A stretch of DNA of 64,000 nucleotides. It comes from Taklimakanibacter albus. Its GTDB lineage: Bacteria; Pseudomonadota; Alphaproteobacteria; Rhizobiales; Aestuariivirgaceae. Both the position numbers and the translations under genes were made by a program. The stretch spans positions 1,758,624 to 1,822,623 of the forward strand of contig NZ_JAENHL010000008.1 in assembly GCF_016595235.1 (NCBI RefSeq), given 5' to 3'. This document shows, in pieces, positions 18,568 to 26,854 of this stretch. The notes beneath the pieces are model-generated. The model saw only the letters and a list, made by a program, of their open reading frames with translations. It did not search any database and was not told where the DNA came from. Positions within the stretch are counted from its first letter, which is position 1; the number at the start of each line of letters is the position of its first letter.

Positions 18568-19847
18568 TACTTCTTCCTCGACAGCATGCCGGCAAAGGGC
18601 AACGAGAACTTCGTCGGCTTGACCGGTTTCTCCTGGCCGATGAGTGTCTGCGCCAGGCTCGCGACGGCATCCGAGGCCTTGGCCTTGGCCGAGACCTCGG
18701 CCAGCATCTGGCCGTTGCTGGCCGCGGTGCCGAAAGTCTGCGCGTCATGGGCAATGATCAAGGTCGGCTCCAGGCCGATCGCCTTGGCAAAGTCGGCGAC
18801 GGGTATCTCCGGCCGCTTGGGGATCCCGACCTGGTTCATCACCAGACGCGGCGGGCGGTCGTTCGGGCGCGCCTGCTTGAGCAGGTCGACCATGTTCTTA
18901 GTGTTGCGCAGGCTGGCCAGCTCCGGCGTCGCGGTGATGACCACCTCGTCGGCCGCCAGCAGCGTATATTTGATCCACGGCGCCCACATGTTCGGCACGT
19001 CGACGATCACGCAGGGCACGCTGTGGCGGACCGTGTTGAGAATAACCTCGACGGAGGAGGCGTCGATATGAACGTCGCGATCGATAGCGCCGGGCGAGGC
19101 GAGCAGGCTCAGCTTGTCGCCGCATTTGGTCAGAAGACGGTCGAGCAGTGTCTGGTCGACGCGATCCGGCTGGCCCAGCGCCTCGGCAATGCCCTGAGAG
19201 GTTTCCTGATTGAAATTGAGCCCGGCAGTGCCGAAGGCCAGATCGAAATCGGTAATGACCGTGTCGGTATCGAGATGGCGCGACAGATACCAGCCGACAT
19301 TGTGCGCGAGCGTGCTCGATCCCACCCCCCCTTTCGAGCCGACGAAGGCGAATATGCGGCCGAGCGGCTTCGCATGGGGGTCGTGGAACAGCGCGGCGAT
19401 CGTTTCGATCAGCTGAAGCTGATGAACCGGCGCCACCATATATTCGCTCACCCCTTGGCGCATCAGCTCGCGGTAGAGCAGCACGTCGTTCAAGTGGCCG
19501 ATGACGACGACCTTGGTTTCCGGCCCACAGACCTGCGCCAGGTGCCCCAGCTCCGCCAGGACCGTGTCGCGGTTGCCGGCGGTCTCGACGATCAGGACAT
19601 TCGGGGTCAGCTCGCTCTGGAAAGTCTGAACGGCAGCACCGACACCGCCCATATGCATCTGGACATGGGCACGTGCCATGCGCCGGTCGGCGGCGGCGGC
19701 CTGGACGGCCTGGATCGTGCGCTGGTCCTCGCAGAAGGCGCGGATATTGATATGGGGCACCAATGCCACGACCGGCGAGGCGAGATGAGGGTCATACTCG
19801 GTGTTCAATACAGCCTGGTTCATATCGTATGCATCCTTGCCCGTCAC
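18567..19847 (-). CDS. cpaE: Pilus assembly localisation ATPase CpaE/TadZ
   Basis: The 426-residue protein has a degenerate receiver-like N-terminal domain (about 25-160) and a ParA/MinD-type C-terminal ATPase with deviant Walker A KGGVGSST near residue 170. CpaE/TadZ proteins mark the pole for pilus assembly. The chosen start gives a four-base overlap with cpaD; an in-frame ATG eight codons later is the alternative. Confidence 0.92.
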   Translation of the reverse strand: MTGKDAYDMNQAVLNTEYDPHLASPVVALVPHINIRAFCEDQRTIQAVQAAAADRRMARAHVQMHMGGVGAAVQTFQSELTPNVLIVETAGNRDTVLAELGHLAQVCGPETKVVVIGHLNDVLLYRELMRQGVSEYMVAPVHQLQLIETIAALFHDPHAKPLGRIFAFVGSKGGVGSSTLAHNVGWYLSRHLDTDTVITDFDLAFGTAGLNFNQETSQGIAEALGQPDRVDQTLLDRLLTKCGDKLSLLASPGAIDRDVHIDASSVEVILNTVRHSVPCVIVDVPNMWAPWIKYTLLAADEVVITATPELASLRNTKNMVDLLKQARPNDRPPRLVMNQVGIPKRPEIPVADFAKAIGLEPTLIIAHDAQTFGTAASNGQMLAEVSAKAKASDAVASLAQTLIGQEKPVKPTKFSLPFAGMLSRKK

Positions 19848-20281
19848 TTGGCGACGTCGGCGATCTTTGATTTCTCTTGTTGTTGTTCAGTTGCGGCCGA
19901 CGTCGCTTCTCCGGTCCTATAGTTATCGATGACCTTCGAGCGCCGCATCGGATCCGACGGAGTCGGTATCCTCGGCCTGATCAGATCTTCCGGATTAGCG
20001 ACCATTGCGGCGATATTGTTCTGCTGCGCGCAGCCGAAATTCTGATATTCATTGTTTTGCGCGTCGCGGGTCAGGTCCTTCGGCCAATTGCCACATTCCC
20101 TGGCATGAGCGCCCGACTTCGTCACGACGATCGGGTGGCGCTGGTAATATGCCTCCTGCGGCGCATAGAGGTCATCGAGGGTCGGGCCGTCCTTCTTGCA
20201 TCCGACGGCCAGCAGTGCCACCCCGGAGAGCGCCAGCGCTTTCACAAATCCATCAACCGAGATCAGCATGTTCATGTTCAT
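19844..20281 (-). CDS. cpaD: Shortened CpaD pilus lipoprotein
   Basis: The signal ends in a lipobox (LLAVGC, Cys28), then YYQRHPIVVT matches the start of the CpaD family, and the C-terminal part has CGNWPKDL, NFGCAQQNNIAAMVANPEDLIRPR, the family's closing motifs. At 145 residues it is clearly shorter than the roughly 220 residues usual for CpaD. RHPI and CGNWP, normally about 100 residues apart, are separated by only about 13, so the central domain is missing in frame. It sits between cpaC and cpaE as usual. Whether it still works as the secretin's partner is unknown. Confidence 0.85.
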   Translation of the reverse strand: MNMNMLISVDGFVKALALSGVALLAVGCKKDGPTLDDLYAPQEAYYQRHPIVVTKSGAHARECGNWPKDLTRDAQNNEYQNFGCAQQNNIAAMVANPEDLIRPRIPTPSDPMRRSKVIDNYRTGEATSAATEQQQEKSKIADVAK

Positions 20282-20297
20282 AGCTCTCTACTTTGCG

Positions 20298-21755
20298 TCA
20301 CTCGACGATGTATCCGACATTGCCGTGATAGACGCCGTCAGGCTTCTTGCCTGCCGCGCCATAGACCCGGTTGAGACGGCCGAAGAATATGCCTTGCGTG
20401 TCGGTGGCGTTGGATAGGCCGTCGGTCGGCATGGCGAGCTGCTGCTCATTCACCGGATTGACGATGTAAGGCGTCACGATGACGACGAGCTCGGTCTGAT
20501 TCTGCTGGAAGTCACGGCTGCGGAACAGGACACCCAGAATGGGAAGATCCTTGAGTCCCGGTGTGCCGGTGATATCGGCGCGCGCGCTATCCTTGATCAG
20601 GCCGGCCATCGCGATCGACCCGCCGCTCGGCAGTTCGACGGTTGTCTCGGCGCGGCGCACGCTCAGGCCCGGAATGGTGATATCTTGCAAGACAATCGAA
20701 ACGTCCTTCGAGATTTCGCTGACCTCGGTGCTGATCTTGAGCGATATCCTCCCCTCCGACAGGACGAGTGGCGTGAAGCCCAGGCCGACGCCGAATTTCT
20801 TGAACTCGATCGTGATCTTATTGTCTTCCTGCCCGACAGGAATCGGGAACTCGCCGCCGGCGAGGAAATTCGCCGCCTCGCCCGACACCGCCGTCAATGT
20901 GGGCTCAGCCAAGGTGCGCAAGAGACCATCACGTTCCATGGCACGGACGAAGGCATCGATAGAGTCGCCGCCGCTCGAGAACCCGCCCTGATAGACACCA
21001 AGCGGACTGATGGGCAGGGTCGGGAACGGATTGACATTGGCGAGATTGAAAGCAAATTTGCCGATCGAGAACACCGCCGTCGTATCGATCCCGAACTGCT
21101 TCAGCACATTGCGCTGAACTTCCGCAATACGCACCTTCAGCATGACCTGCTCGCTGCCACGCACATTGATGCTGGAGATCACTTTCTTCTCGTCGCCGGT
21201 ATATCTGACCGCAAGATCAAGAGCGAGTTTGGCCTCTGCCGGACTCTTAGCCGAGCCGCTCAAGACGACGTTTTCGCCGATCGTGTCGACCACGATGCGC
21301 GAGCCCGGGATGGTGCGGCGCACCAGCTTCTGCAACGCCGTCATGTCCTGCGCGACTTCGAGATCGAGCGCCAGGATCTGCTGTCCACTGGCGTCGAAGA
21401 AGAAGATGTTGGTCTGGCCGACGGCGCGGGCAAAGAGATAGGCGGTGTTCTTGGTGCGCACCACCGCATCGACGATGTCGGGATTGCCTACCAGCACGTC
21501 GCGCGCCTGGCCCGGCAGCTTGATGACGATGGATTTGTTGAGACCGATGCGCACCAGGCGTCCGCCGTCGCCACCGGCAGCCGATGCGCCATAATCGCCG
21601 GCGCTAGCCGGTGTGACGGTCGCCAAAGACGGTGCGAGCAAGAGAACAGCCGCCAGGACAAGGCCACCGACCAGTCTGCGCGCGAGCATGGCCACCCCGG
21701 GCCAGCTCGTATTCGATAGATACTTCCTCATCCCTGCCATGTCCCAACCATTCAA
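20298..21755 (-). CDS. cpaC: Tad outer-membrane secretin CpaC/RcpA
   Basis: This 485-residue protein has a signal region (the frame opens with a four-base overlap with cpaB), an N-terminal pilus-and-secretin domain (about 65-140, IVIKLPGQARDVLVGNPDIVDAV), a BON-like segment, and the C-terminal secretin domain with VPVGQEDNKITIEFKKFG and the closing ELVVIVTPYIV. It forms the outer-membrane channel for Flp pili. Confidence 0.93.
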   Translation of the reverse strand: MNGWDMAGMRKYLSNTSWPGVAMLARRLVGGLVLAAVLLLAPSLATVTPASAGDYGASAAGGDGGRLVRIGLNKSIVIKLPGQARDVLVGNPDIVDAVVRTKNTAYLFARAVGQTNIFFFDASGQQILALDLEVAQDMTALQKLVRRTIPGSRIVVDTIGENVVLSGSAKSPAEAKLALDLAVRYTGDEKKVISSINVRGSEQVMLKVRIAEVQRNVLKQFGIDTTAVFSIGKFAFNLANVNPFPTLPISPLGVYQGGFSSGGDSIDAFVRAMERDGLLRTLAEPTLTAVSGEAANFLAGGEFPIPVGQEDNKITIEFKKFGVGLGFTPLVLSEGRISLKISTEVSEISKDVSIVLQDITIPGLSVRRAETTVELPSGGSIAMAGLIKDSARADITGTPGLKDLPILGVLFRSRDFQQNQTELVVIVTPYIVNPVNEQQLAMPTDGLSNATDTQGIFFGRLNRVYGAAGKKPDGVYHGNVGYIVE

Positions 21756-22573
21756 TTCAATGTCACACGCCGCGGAATGCCATATCTGATGATGGTCATC
21801 TCGTTGCTTTCCGTTCCATTCGCGTATTTGTCGCTAAGCTTGGGAACGATATCGGCGAGCGGAACGCCGTCATTCTCGCGGATCGAGCGAAGGGTCAGGG
21901 AAAGCTGTCCGACATCCTGCGCCATAGAGATCACTTCGGTCTGGCGCGGATCGAGCTCGAGCGTCGCCGTCTTGTCGGCGACGACAAATTCCTTGTCGTC
22001 GTCGCCCTTCGGCCGGAAGGTCTGGTCGATGGCCAGGACGCGCACATTGGTGAGCACGGTTTCGCTGATCGCGGATTTCTGATTCGTGCCATCGTCGATC
22101 TTGCGGGTCACCAGCACGTCGACGCGATCATTGGGAAGAATGAAGCCGCCGGCGCCGGTTTCAGCGGAGACCGGGACCGAGATCGCCCGCATGCCCTTGG
22201 GCAGGATGGCCGACATGAAACCGTTTTCGGTCGGCATCACGAGCTTCTTATCGTTGATCGGTTCGCCCTCATAGATCGCGGCGCGGGCACGCGCCGTCTC
22301 GTATTTTGTCTGGGCGTCGGGCTGCGCCTCGTTGGTGATCATGGTCGCCGCGACGCTCGACTTCGGCCAGGACTGCCAGCCGATCGAGCCGGCGATCAGC
22401 TTCTCGCCCATTTGCACATTCTTGGTGGCGACCAGGACGTCGACGGTTTCGACCTTGGTGACTTCGACGGTCTGGACTTCGGTCTTCGTGCCGACGAGGC
22501 CTTTCGCCATATAGATGGCCAGGCCGGCGGAACCGATCGCCACGGCCAAGACAAGAAGACGCGTCCTGTTCAT
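21752..22573 (-). CDS. cpaB: Flp pilus assembly protein CpaB/RcpC
   Basis: The ATG at 22573 is chosen because a GAGGTG ribosome site stands seven bases before it; a GTG four codons earlier is in frame but overlaps that site. The roughly 273-residue protein has one N-terminal membrane helix and an SAF-like domain (about 45-125), then the RcpC domain. CpaB is a periplasmic component thought to gate or align the secretin. Confidence 0.9.
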   Translation of the reverse strand: MNRTRLLVLAVAIGSAGLAIYMAKGLVGTKTEVQTVEVTKVETVDVLVATKNVQMGEKLIAGSIGWQSWPKSSVAATMITNEAQPDAQTKYETARARAAIYEGEPINDKKLVMPTENGFMSAILPKGMRAISVPVSAETGAGGFILPNDRVDVLVTRKIDDGTNQKSAISETVLTNVRVLAIDQTFRPKGDDDKEFVVADKTATLELDPRQTEVISMAQDVGQLSLTLRSIRENDGVPLADIVPKLSDKYANGTESNEMTIIRYGIPRRVTLN

Positions 22574-22677
22574 TTTACACCTCACTCACCCGCTCATCGA
22601 TCACGATGGCGCGCTTTATCCCTGACAATCGCCGTGAATGGTCAAATTACCGTTAAGCTTTTGCTGTCTTTTGAAAC

Positions 22678-23178
22678 TTATGACGCGAGCGGCATCCACC
22701 AGCTGCCGGGAAAGGCAAGAATGGTTCCCGCGGCGATCGCGATGCCATAGGGCAGGTCGATCTTGCGGCCGAACAGGCGTTTGGCCCATCCGATCTCGTG
22801 CACTTCCCCCTCGACCCGGAACAAATGCCAGCTCTGCACGATGACGGCCAGGACACCACCGGCGATCGCCGTGTAAATGAGAAACTGTGGAAGTTGCGCC
22901 CAGCCGAGCCAGAGCGCTGCCGAGGCGAAGAGCTTGGCATCGCCGCCCCCGATGAAACCAGCTGAGAAGAGACCGAACCCGACCCCTAGGACGGCAACGG
23001 CCGCGAGACAGTGCCATAACAGCGCCTCCATCGGCATGCCGGTCGCCAGCGCCATAGGGAAGAAGGCCAATGCGATCAGGATATTCAACCAGTTGGGGAT
23101 GCGCATCGTCAGGAGATCGCTGACGCCCGCGGCCACCACCAGGAAAGGAAGAAGTATCTGGCCCAGAAAACTCATCAT
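22678..23178 (-). CDS. cpaA: Prepilin peptidase CpaA/TadV
   Basis: This 166-residue A24-family inner-membrane aspartic protease has its catalytic Asp residues in SDLLTMRIPN and GGGDAKLFA, the two conserved A24 motifs. The start at 23178 (ATGATG) has an AAGGA ribosome site at good spacing; the frame upstream is shadow. It should process both Flp prepilins. A terminator separates it from the pilin genes, and 104 bases separate it from cpaB, so it may have its own promoter. Confidence 0.9.
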   Translation of the reverse strand: MMSFLGQILLPFLVVAAGVSDLLTMRIPNWLNILIALAFFPMALATGMPMEALLWHCLAAVAVLGVGFGLFSAGFIGGGDAKLFASAALWLGWAQLPQFLIYTAIAGGVLAVIVQSWHLFRVEGEVHEIGWAKRLFGRKIDLPYGIAIAAGTILAFPGSWWMPLAS

Positions 23179-23300
23179 GCTCTGCGTCCTTTCGGCCTTG
23201 CCCCGTGTCTGTGTGCTGGGGAAGTCAAACTCTGGTTTCGCCCACAGTTTCATGGCCGGCGTAAAAACGGCGTTACCGCACAGGCCTGCAACACAAAGAA

Positions 23301-23328
23301 AAAACCGCCGGCGGTCGCCGGCGGTTTT
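23301..23328 (-). terminator. Strong stem-loop after the second Flp pilin gene
   Basis: AAAACCGCCGGC and GCCGGCGGTTTT form a perfect 12-bp stem with a 4-nt loop; read on the minus strand it is followed by TTTCTTTG. It lies 49 bases after the pilin stop and should limit read-through from the abundant pilin message into cpaA. Confidence 0.85.
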
Positions 23329-23377
23329 CCGAGCCTCCCTGTAAAGCGGCTCTTATCAACTGTGGTCGCGAAGCCGG

Positions 23378-23563
23378 TTACGGCGAAACGGTGCCCACGC
23401 CGGTCGTGATGCCGGTATAGACGCCGCTGAGGGCGTCACGCAGGCCCGGCAGCACGGCGACGAGCATGAGGCCGATGGCGGCGGCGATCAGGCCATATTC
23501 AATGGCGGTCGCACCGGATTCGTCTTTCAAAAAGCGCACAAACTTATTCACCCGATTCTCCAT
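23378..23563 (-). CDS. Flp/PilA-type pilin, copy 2
   Basis: This is a 61-residue type IVb prepilin. After a short charged leader (KDESG) comes ATAIEYGLIAAAIGLML, the Flp motif, with cleavage expected between Gly and Ala and with the conserved Glu5 and Tyr6 of mature Flp. From residue 13 on it differs from the neighbouring pilin only at one residue. It is the structural subunit of the Tad pilus. Confidence 0.93.
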   Translation of the reverse strand: MENRVNKFVRFLKDESGATAIEYGLIAAAIGLMLVAVLPGLRDALSGVYTGITTGVGTVSP

Positions 23564-23629
23564 TTTGGCTTAGTTGTCCGTCTACCTGTCTCACTCTCGC
23601 CTGCGTTATCCGCAGCTGTCTTCGTGAGC

Positions 23630-23665
23630 ACTTGAGGCCATCGGACAATGCCAATGGCCTCAAGT
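23630..23665 (-). other. Perfect 12-bp stem-loop between the two pilin genes
   Basis: ACTTGAGGCCAT and ATGGCCTCAAGT are perfect complements around a 12-nt loop. No T-run follows in the minus direction, so it is more likely an mRNA-stabilising or processing hairpin after pilin copy 1 than a full terminator. Confidence 0.7.
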
Positions 23666-23699
23666 CGTAAGATTCCGCTGGTGTGGCCAGCGAGCTCGA

Positions 23700-23873
23700 T
23701 TACGGCGAAACAGTGCCCACGCCGGTCGTGATGCCGGTATAGACGCCGCTGAGAGCGGTACGAAGGCCCGGCAGCACGGCGACGAGCATGAGGCCGATGG
23801 CGGCGGCGATGAGGCCGTATTCGATGGCGGTCGCGCCGGATTCGTCTTTCACAAAACGCATAAGAGTGTTCAT
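23700..23873 (-). CDS. Flp/PilA-type pilin, copy 1
   Basis: This small gene encodes 57 residues: MNTLMRFVKDESG, the cleavage site, then ATAIEYGLIAAAIGLML and a tail ending in GVGTVSP. It lies first in the tad operon and is nearly identical in DNA and protein to pilin copy 2, so the pair arose by recent duplication or is kept alike by gene conversion. The overlapping longer open frame in this spot is a shadow. Confidence 0.93.
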   Translation of the reverse strand: MNTLMRFVKDESGATAIEYGLIAAAIGLMLVAVLPGLRTALSGVYTGITTGVGTVSP

Positions 23874-24486
23874 CTGATTCTCCAGTTAGCTTCTCTGTAA
23901 ACAGCACCGGCTCACGTCAGGATGCGTTTTGCACGGCTGTTTTCGTGAACCGAGGACAACCCTAGGCTCCACCCTTTAACGGGTAGTAAATCGGGCGGCT
24001 TTGCGGCCTTCCAAGTGCAGGTTCTAAGATAAATGGTTAGCCCCTGGTTTCCGGAATATCTAAAATTTGAATAATCTACTTGATACACCATTCATTTATA
24101 TGAATATCTATTTCAGCTCTTCAATTTATTCTAGTATTTACTTGGTAAATATTCTGTTCTCTCTCAATTTCCTGAATATATACTTCAGTTACTTCAATAT
24201 TCGCTGAAATGAAGCTCGTAACCAGGAAGATCAGTCACCAGTCGATCCGGTGAAGAGGACTGTTTGCCGCAACGCAAAGTTCTCGGATAGTCCGGCCAAT
24301 TCTTTGCCGGACCTTGCGGCCAGGGCTCATGGACAAAATAAAACCGCTGCAGACCTGGTCCAGGATGCGATCGTCGGCGTGAGGGCTGTAACAGAGGCTT
24401 GAACCGCGGCGCGCTCTGGCTATAGTGCGCCCCGAATTCGGGCGGCACGCCCGTCCGGCAGGACATGGATATGACCTGCCGTTTGC
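23874..24486. other. AT-rich upstream region of the pilin operon
   Basis: This 613-base gap between pilin copy 1 and tRNA-Ser holds no convincing gene. Bases about 24040-24215 are far richer in A+T than the rest of the window. Three related words occur: GGAATATCTA at 24053, TGAATATCTATTTCAG at 24101-24116 and TGAATATATACTTCAG at 24173-24188, the last two exactly 72 bases apart. It probably contains the tad promoter and regulator sites; no single promoter can be assigned with confidence. Confidence 0.6.
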
Positions 24487-24576
24487 GGAAGGGTGGCCGA
24501 GTGGCTTAAGGCGCACGCCTGGAAAGTGTGTATACGTGAAAGCGTATCGAGGGTTCGAATCCCTCCTCTTCCGCCA
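24487..24576 (+). tRNA. tRNA-Ser (anticodon GGA)
   Basis: GGAAGGG pairs with CTCTTCC as the acceptor stem, followed by G and an encoded CCA. The anticodon loop CTGGAAA lies on a CACGC/GTGTG stem, giving anticodon GGA. A long variable arm (TATACG TGAA AGCGTAT) marks it as a class II tRNA, and GAGGG TTCGAAT CCCTC is the T arm. It reads UCC and UCU codons. Confidence 0.97.
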
Positions 24577-24690
24577 AAATTCATAAGCTATTTGATTGAT
24601 TTGTAATGGAAAATGGATTTCCTCCCGTTCGCGTCCTAATTTCAGCGCCCGGATGAGTCAGCCTGTCATGCCACCGTCGGGCCCGGCGCA

Positions 24691-25230
24691 ATGACGACCG
24701 CCAGCGAGGCGACATCCAACGGTCCGCAGCCGTTTCGACATCTTTCTTTCATGCTGACACGCGCCGACGCCTTAGCTTACGAGACACTCCCGCGGGAGAT
24801 CGGAGGCTGGCGCCTCATCCTGCTGTTCGTCTGGGTCGGTCTTGGGGGCTTGGCCGTGGCGATGCTTCCTGAGGGCTGGGTCGGGGAGGAAGGCGGCTGG
24901 CGGTTCTGGGCCTTCATAGCCGCAAGCGGATTCGCCCAATATGGCCTGGCAATGGTCGTCATGCATCTTTATGCACATTGGCGAGCGGCGCGGCGCCTGC
25001 CGCATCCCATTGCCGTGGAGGTGCTGGATCACGTCGACCATCTCGAATGGCGTGAGAATGGAGTTCCATTTTTCGTTGCACCCGAGACAATCAACGCAAT
25101 CATCAAGACACCAACACACGTATTCATTTGCGTCAGTGGCCGTGTCTTGATCCTCCCCACGCGCGCCTTCGGGAGCGGGCGCGACATGACGGCCTTCGCC
25201 GAGGAGCTTGAGAGGCGTAGCGGCGACTGA
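24691..25230 (+). CDS. Membrane protein with YcxB-like C-terminal domain
   Basis: This 179-residue protein has two membrane helices (about 42-62 and 71-93), then a soluble tail. The tail pattern, a WRENGVPFFVAPETINAIIKT segment and then VFICVSGRVLILPTRAFGS, resembles the YcxB-like domain, in which a short beta segment precedes an LIIPxRAF motif. Function of this family is unknown. The gene stands alone after tRNA-Ser. Confidence 0.6.
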   Translation: MTTASEATSNGPQPFRHLSFMLTRADALAYETLPREIGGWRLILLFVWVGLGGLAVAMLPEGWVGEEGGWRFWAFIAASGFAQYGLAMVVMHLYAHWRAARRLPHPIAVEVLDHVDHLEWRENGVPFFVAPETINAIIKTPTHVFICVSGRVLILPTRAFGSGRDMTAFAEELERRSGD

Positions 25231-25301
25231 ATTATCGCCACCTCCTTGAGTGCTCAATCAAGATATGGTCGTCGCCACAGGGATCACACGATCGGAGCGA
25301 G

Positions 25302-25556
25302 ATGCGGGCCGGAACATTGGCGGCACGCTGTCGTTATCTTCCCATGACAAGACGAACCGATATTCTCGTCACCGTGAACAAGATCAAGCTGACCCGGAAG
25401 CTCGAGGCGAATCTGACCGATTTCGTGCGCGTCGCCCGGGCGATCGGCTATCAGCCGAAACACGCGGAAACGACGCTGCAGCGGTTTCGCGACCAGCTGG
25501 CGTCCTATCGCGAAGATCTCAAACGGTTGACCCTGGAGCAGCCGCGGCCGCATTGA
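25302..25556 (+). CDS. Small hypothetical protein
   Basis: The 84-codon frame has a GGAGCGAG ribosome-like site before its ATG; alternative starts are the ATG at 25344 and the GTG at 25374, the latter giving a tidier protein beginning NKIKLTRKLEANL. The body is charged and helical (Arg, Leu, Gln, Glu rich). I do not recognise it. It converges on the outer-membrane protein gene. Confidence 0.45.
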   Translation: MRAGTLAARCRYLPMTRRTDILVTVNKIKLTRKLEANLTDFVRVARAIGYQPKHAETTLQRFRDQLASYREDLKRLTLEQPRPH

Positions 25557-25598
25557 CCGGCCTCTGTTCGGGAGTCAAAGCGAGCAAAAAACGGGAAA

Positions 25599-25628
25599 AG
25601 CCCGGCGGCCTGTTCCGGCAACCGGGCT
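25599..25628 (-). terminator. Terminator of the outer-membrane protein gene
   Basis: AGCCCGG and CCGGGCT form a 7-bp stem; in the minus direction it is followed by TTTTCCCGTTTTTT. It lies about 65 bases after the stop of the convergent barrel protein gene. Confidence 0.7.
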
Positions 25629-25693
25629 CCCCGGCGACACGCCATCCCGCCGCCCCCCGGCGGAGCGAGACTGTGTGGTCGCTGTCGAGAGAT

Positions 25694-26473
25694 CTAGAAG
25701 TGCCAGCCGAGGCCGGCGCGCACGGCATGGAACGACAGATCGGATTCGACCTCGCCGCTCGTCGCTTCGTCACCGGCCGCGATACTTCCAAGATAGGTGT
25801 AACGATATTCGACGCGCGCCGTGAGATTGTCGGTCAGCGCGTAGTCGAGTCCCGCGCCGATGGTCCACCCCCATCTGGTGTCGTTATTCTCCGCGACCTT
25901 GCCGTTCAGATCATGGAGCGAAAGATCCGCCCCGCCGACGGCCAAACCGCCGGTGACATAGGGCAACACACGATCGAAGGCATACCCCGCCCGCAATCTC
26001 AGCGAGCCCAGCCAGTCGATCTCCTTATCGATCTTGCCGATCTTTGCGCCCGTATCGTCGACAAGATCGGTGTCGCCTTTCAGACCGGCGAATTCAATGT
26101 CGCCCTCAATGCCGAGAACGACATTGTCCATCTGCCACGCATAGCCGGCATTCAAGCCGCCGACAAAACCCTCAAGGCCGATCGAGCCCTTTCCGGAATT
26201 CAGCGTCACATCGGCGCTTCTGCCGGCCAGGAGCAATCCGCCTGAGCCGCCACCGCCGCAGAAGTCGCTCGGAACCGACAACAGGCCGCCGCTACTGCCG
26301 CCGGTGCTGCACGTCGTCTCGGTATCGTCACCGCCATCCCAGGCATAACCGCCCTGAAGCCCGATTGAGGCCCCCGCCCAGTCAAACGCCATGGGCTCGG
26401 CCAGATCCGCCGCTTTCACCGCGCCACCGAAAGCGATCGCGGCAACCATCACCAAAAGAACTCTCTTCAACAT
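25694..26473 (-). CDS. Omp25/Omp31-like outer-membrane beta-barrel protein
   Basis: The ATG at 26473 gives MLKRVLLVMVAAIAFGGAVKA, a clean Sec signal; the frame is open 15 codons further up. The mature part has alternating aromatic beta strands (WAGASIGLQGGYAW, LRLRAGYAF, VEYRYTYLG) and ends GLGWHF, with the terminal Phe typical of barrel proteins. A Gly/Ser/Cys-rich loop lies at about 50-80, with two Cys that could pair. The family is abundant in rhizobial and Brucella outer membranes. Confidence 0.85.
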   Translation of the reverse strand: MLKRVLLVMVAAIAFGGAVKAADLAEPMAFDWAGASIGLQGGYAWDGGDDTETTCSTGGSSGGLLSVPSDFCGGGGSGGLLLAGRSADVTLNSGKGSIGLEGFVGGLNAGYAWQMDNVVLGIEGDIEFAGLKGDTDLVDDTGAKIGKIDKEIDWLGSLRLRAGYAFDRVLPYVTGGLAVGGADLSLHDLNGKVAENNDTRWGWTIGAGLDYALTDNLTARVEYRYTYLGSIAAGDEATSGEVESDLSFHAVRAGLGWHF

Positions 26474-26854
26474 TCCCCGGACTCCAAAGAATTGACAGCC
26501 GAAATAACCGCGCCACATCCCCGACAGTCAAACACTCTCACGCGCATCACGTCGATTTTCTCGACTATGTATCATATAAGCAACAATATCGCATGGTAAG
26601 ATCATCGAATTATCATCTACTCATCGTGCATGCCGATCACAGTCATTGATCAGCCCACGCACTAATGCACGGCGCATGTGACTGGAGATCTCGTACCGCC
26701 AGATCCGCACCGAATCATGCCGATCGTCATTCATCGGATGCTCCGATATCTGAAATCGTCGGATGCCGAGTTGCTGCCGACCGGCAGATTCGATATAGCG
26801 TCCGCGCCGCGCCGGGCCGGCGCTCTCAGCCATCAGGAGTTCCATCGCTTGTCC
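26474..26854. other. Intergenic region between OMP and LysR genes
   Basis: This gap of about 380 bases separates divergent genes and must hold both promoters. Bases about 26555-26640 are AT-rich (ATGTATCATATAAGCAACAA). Several short ATGCACG/GCATG-like words occur near 26630-26685 but form no clear palindrome. The open frame starting at 26678 adds 59 codons to the LysR gene with no regulator-like sequence and is not accepted as coding. Confidence 0.4.

Noticed and set aside
23548-23907. 119-codon minus-strand frame over the first pilin
   Set aside because: It is the wrong frame; the pilin itself reads in a shorter frame with all Flp motifs.
24194-24516. Two minus-strand frames of 90-93 codons before tRNA-Ser
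   Set aside because: Composition is irregular, no ribosome site is convincing and one overlaps the tRNA; treated as noncoding.
24487-24576. tRNA-Ser as an integration site with an att repeat
   Set aside because: I saw no second copy of the tRNA 3' end and no integrase in the window.
26678-26854. N-terminal extension of the LysR gene
   Set aside because: It has no LysR character; the normal domain begins at about 26855.
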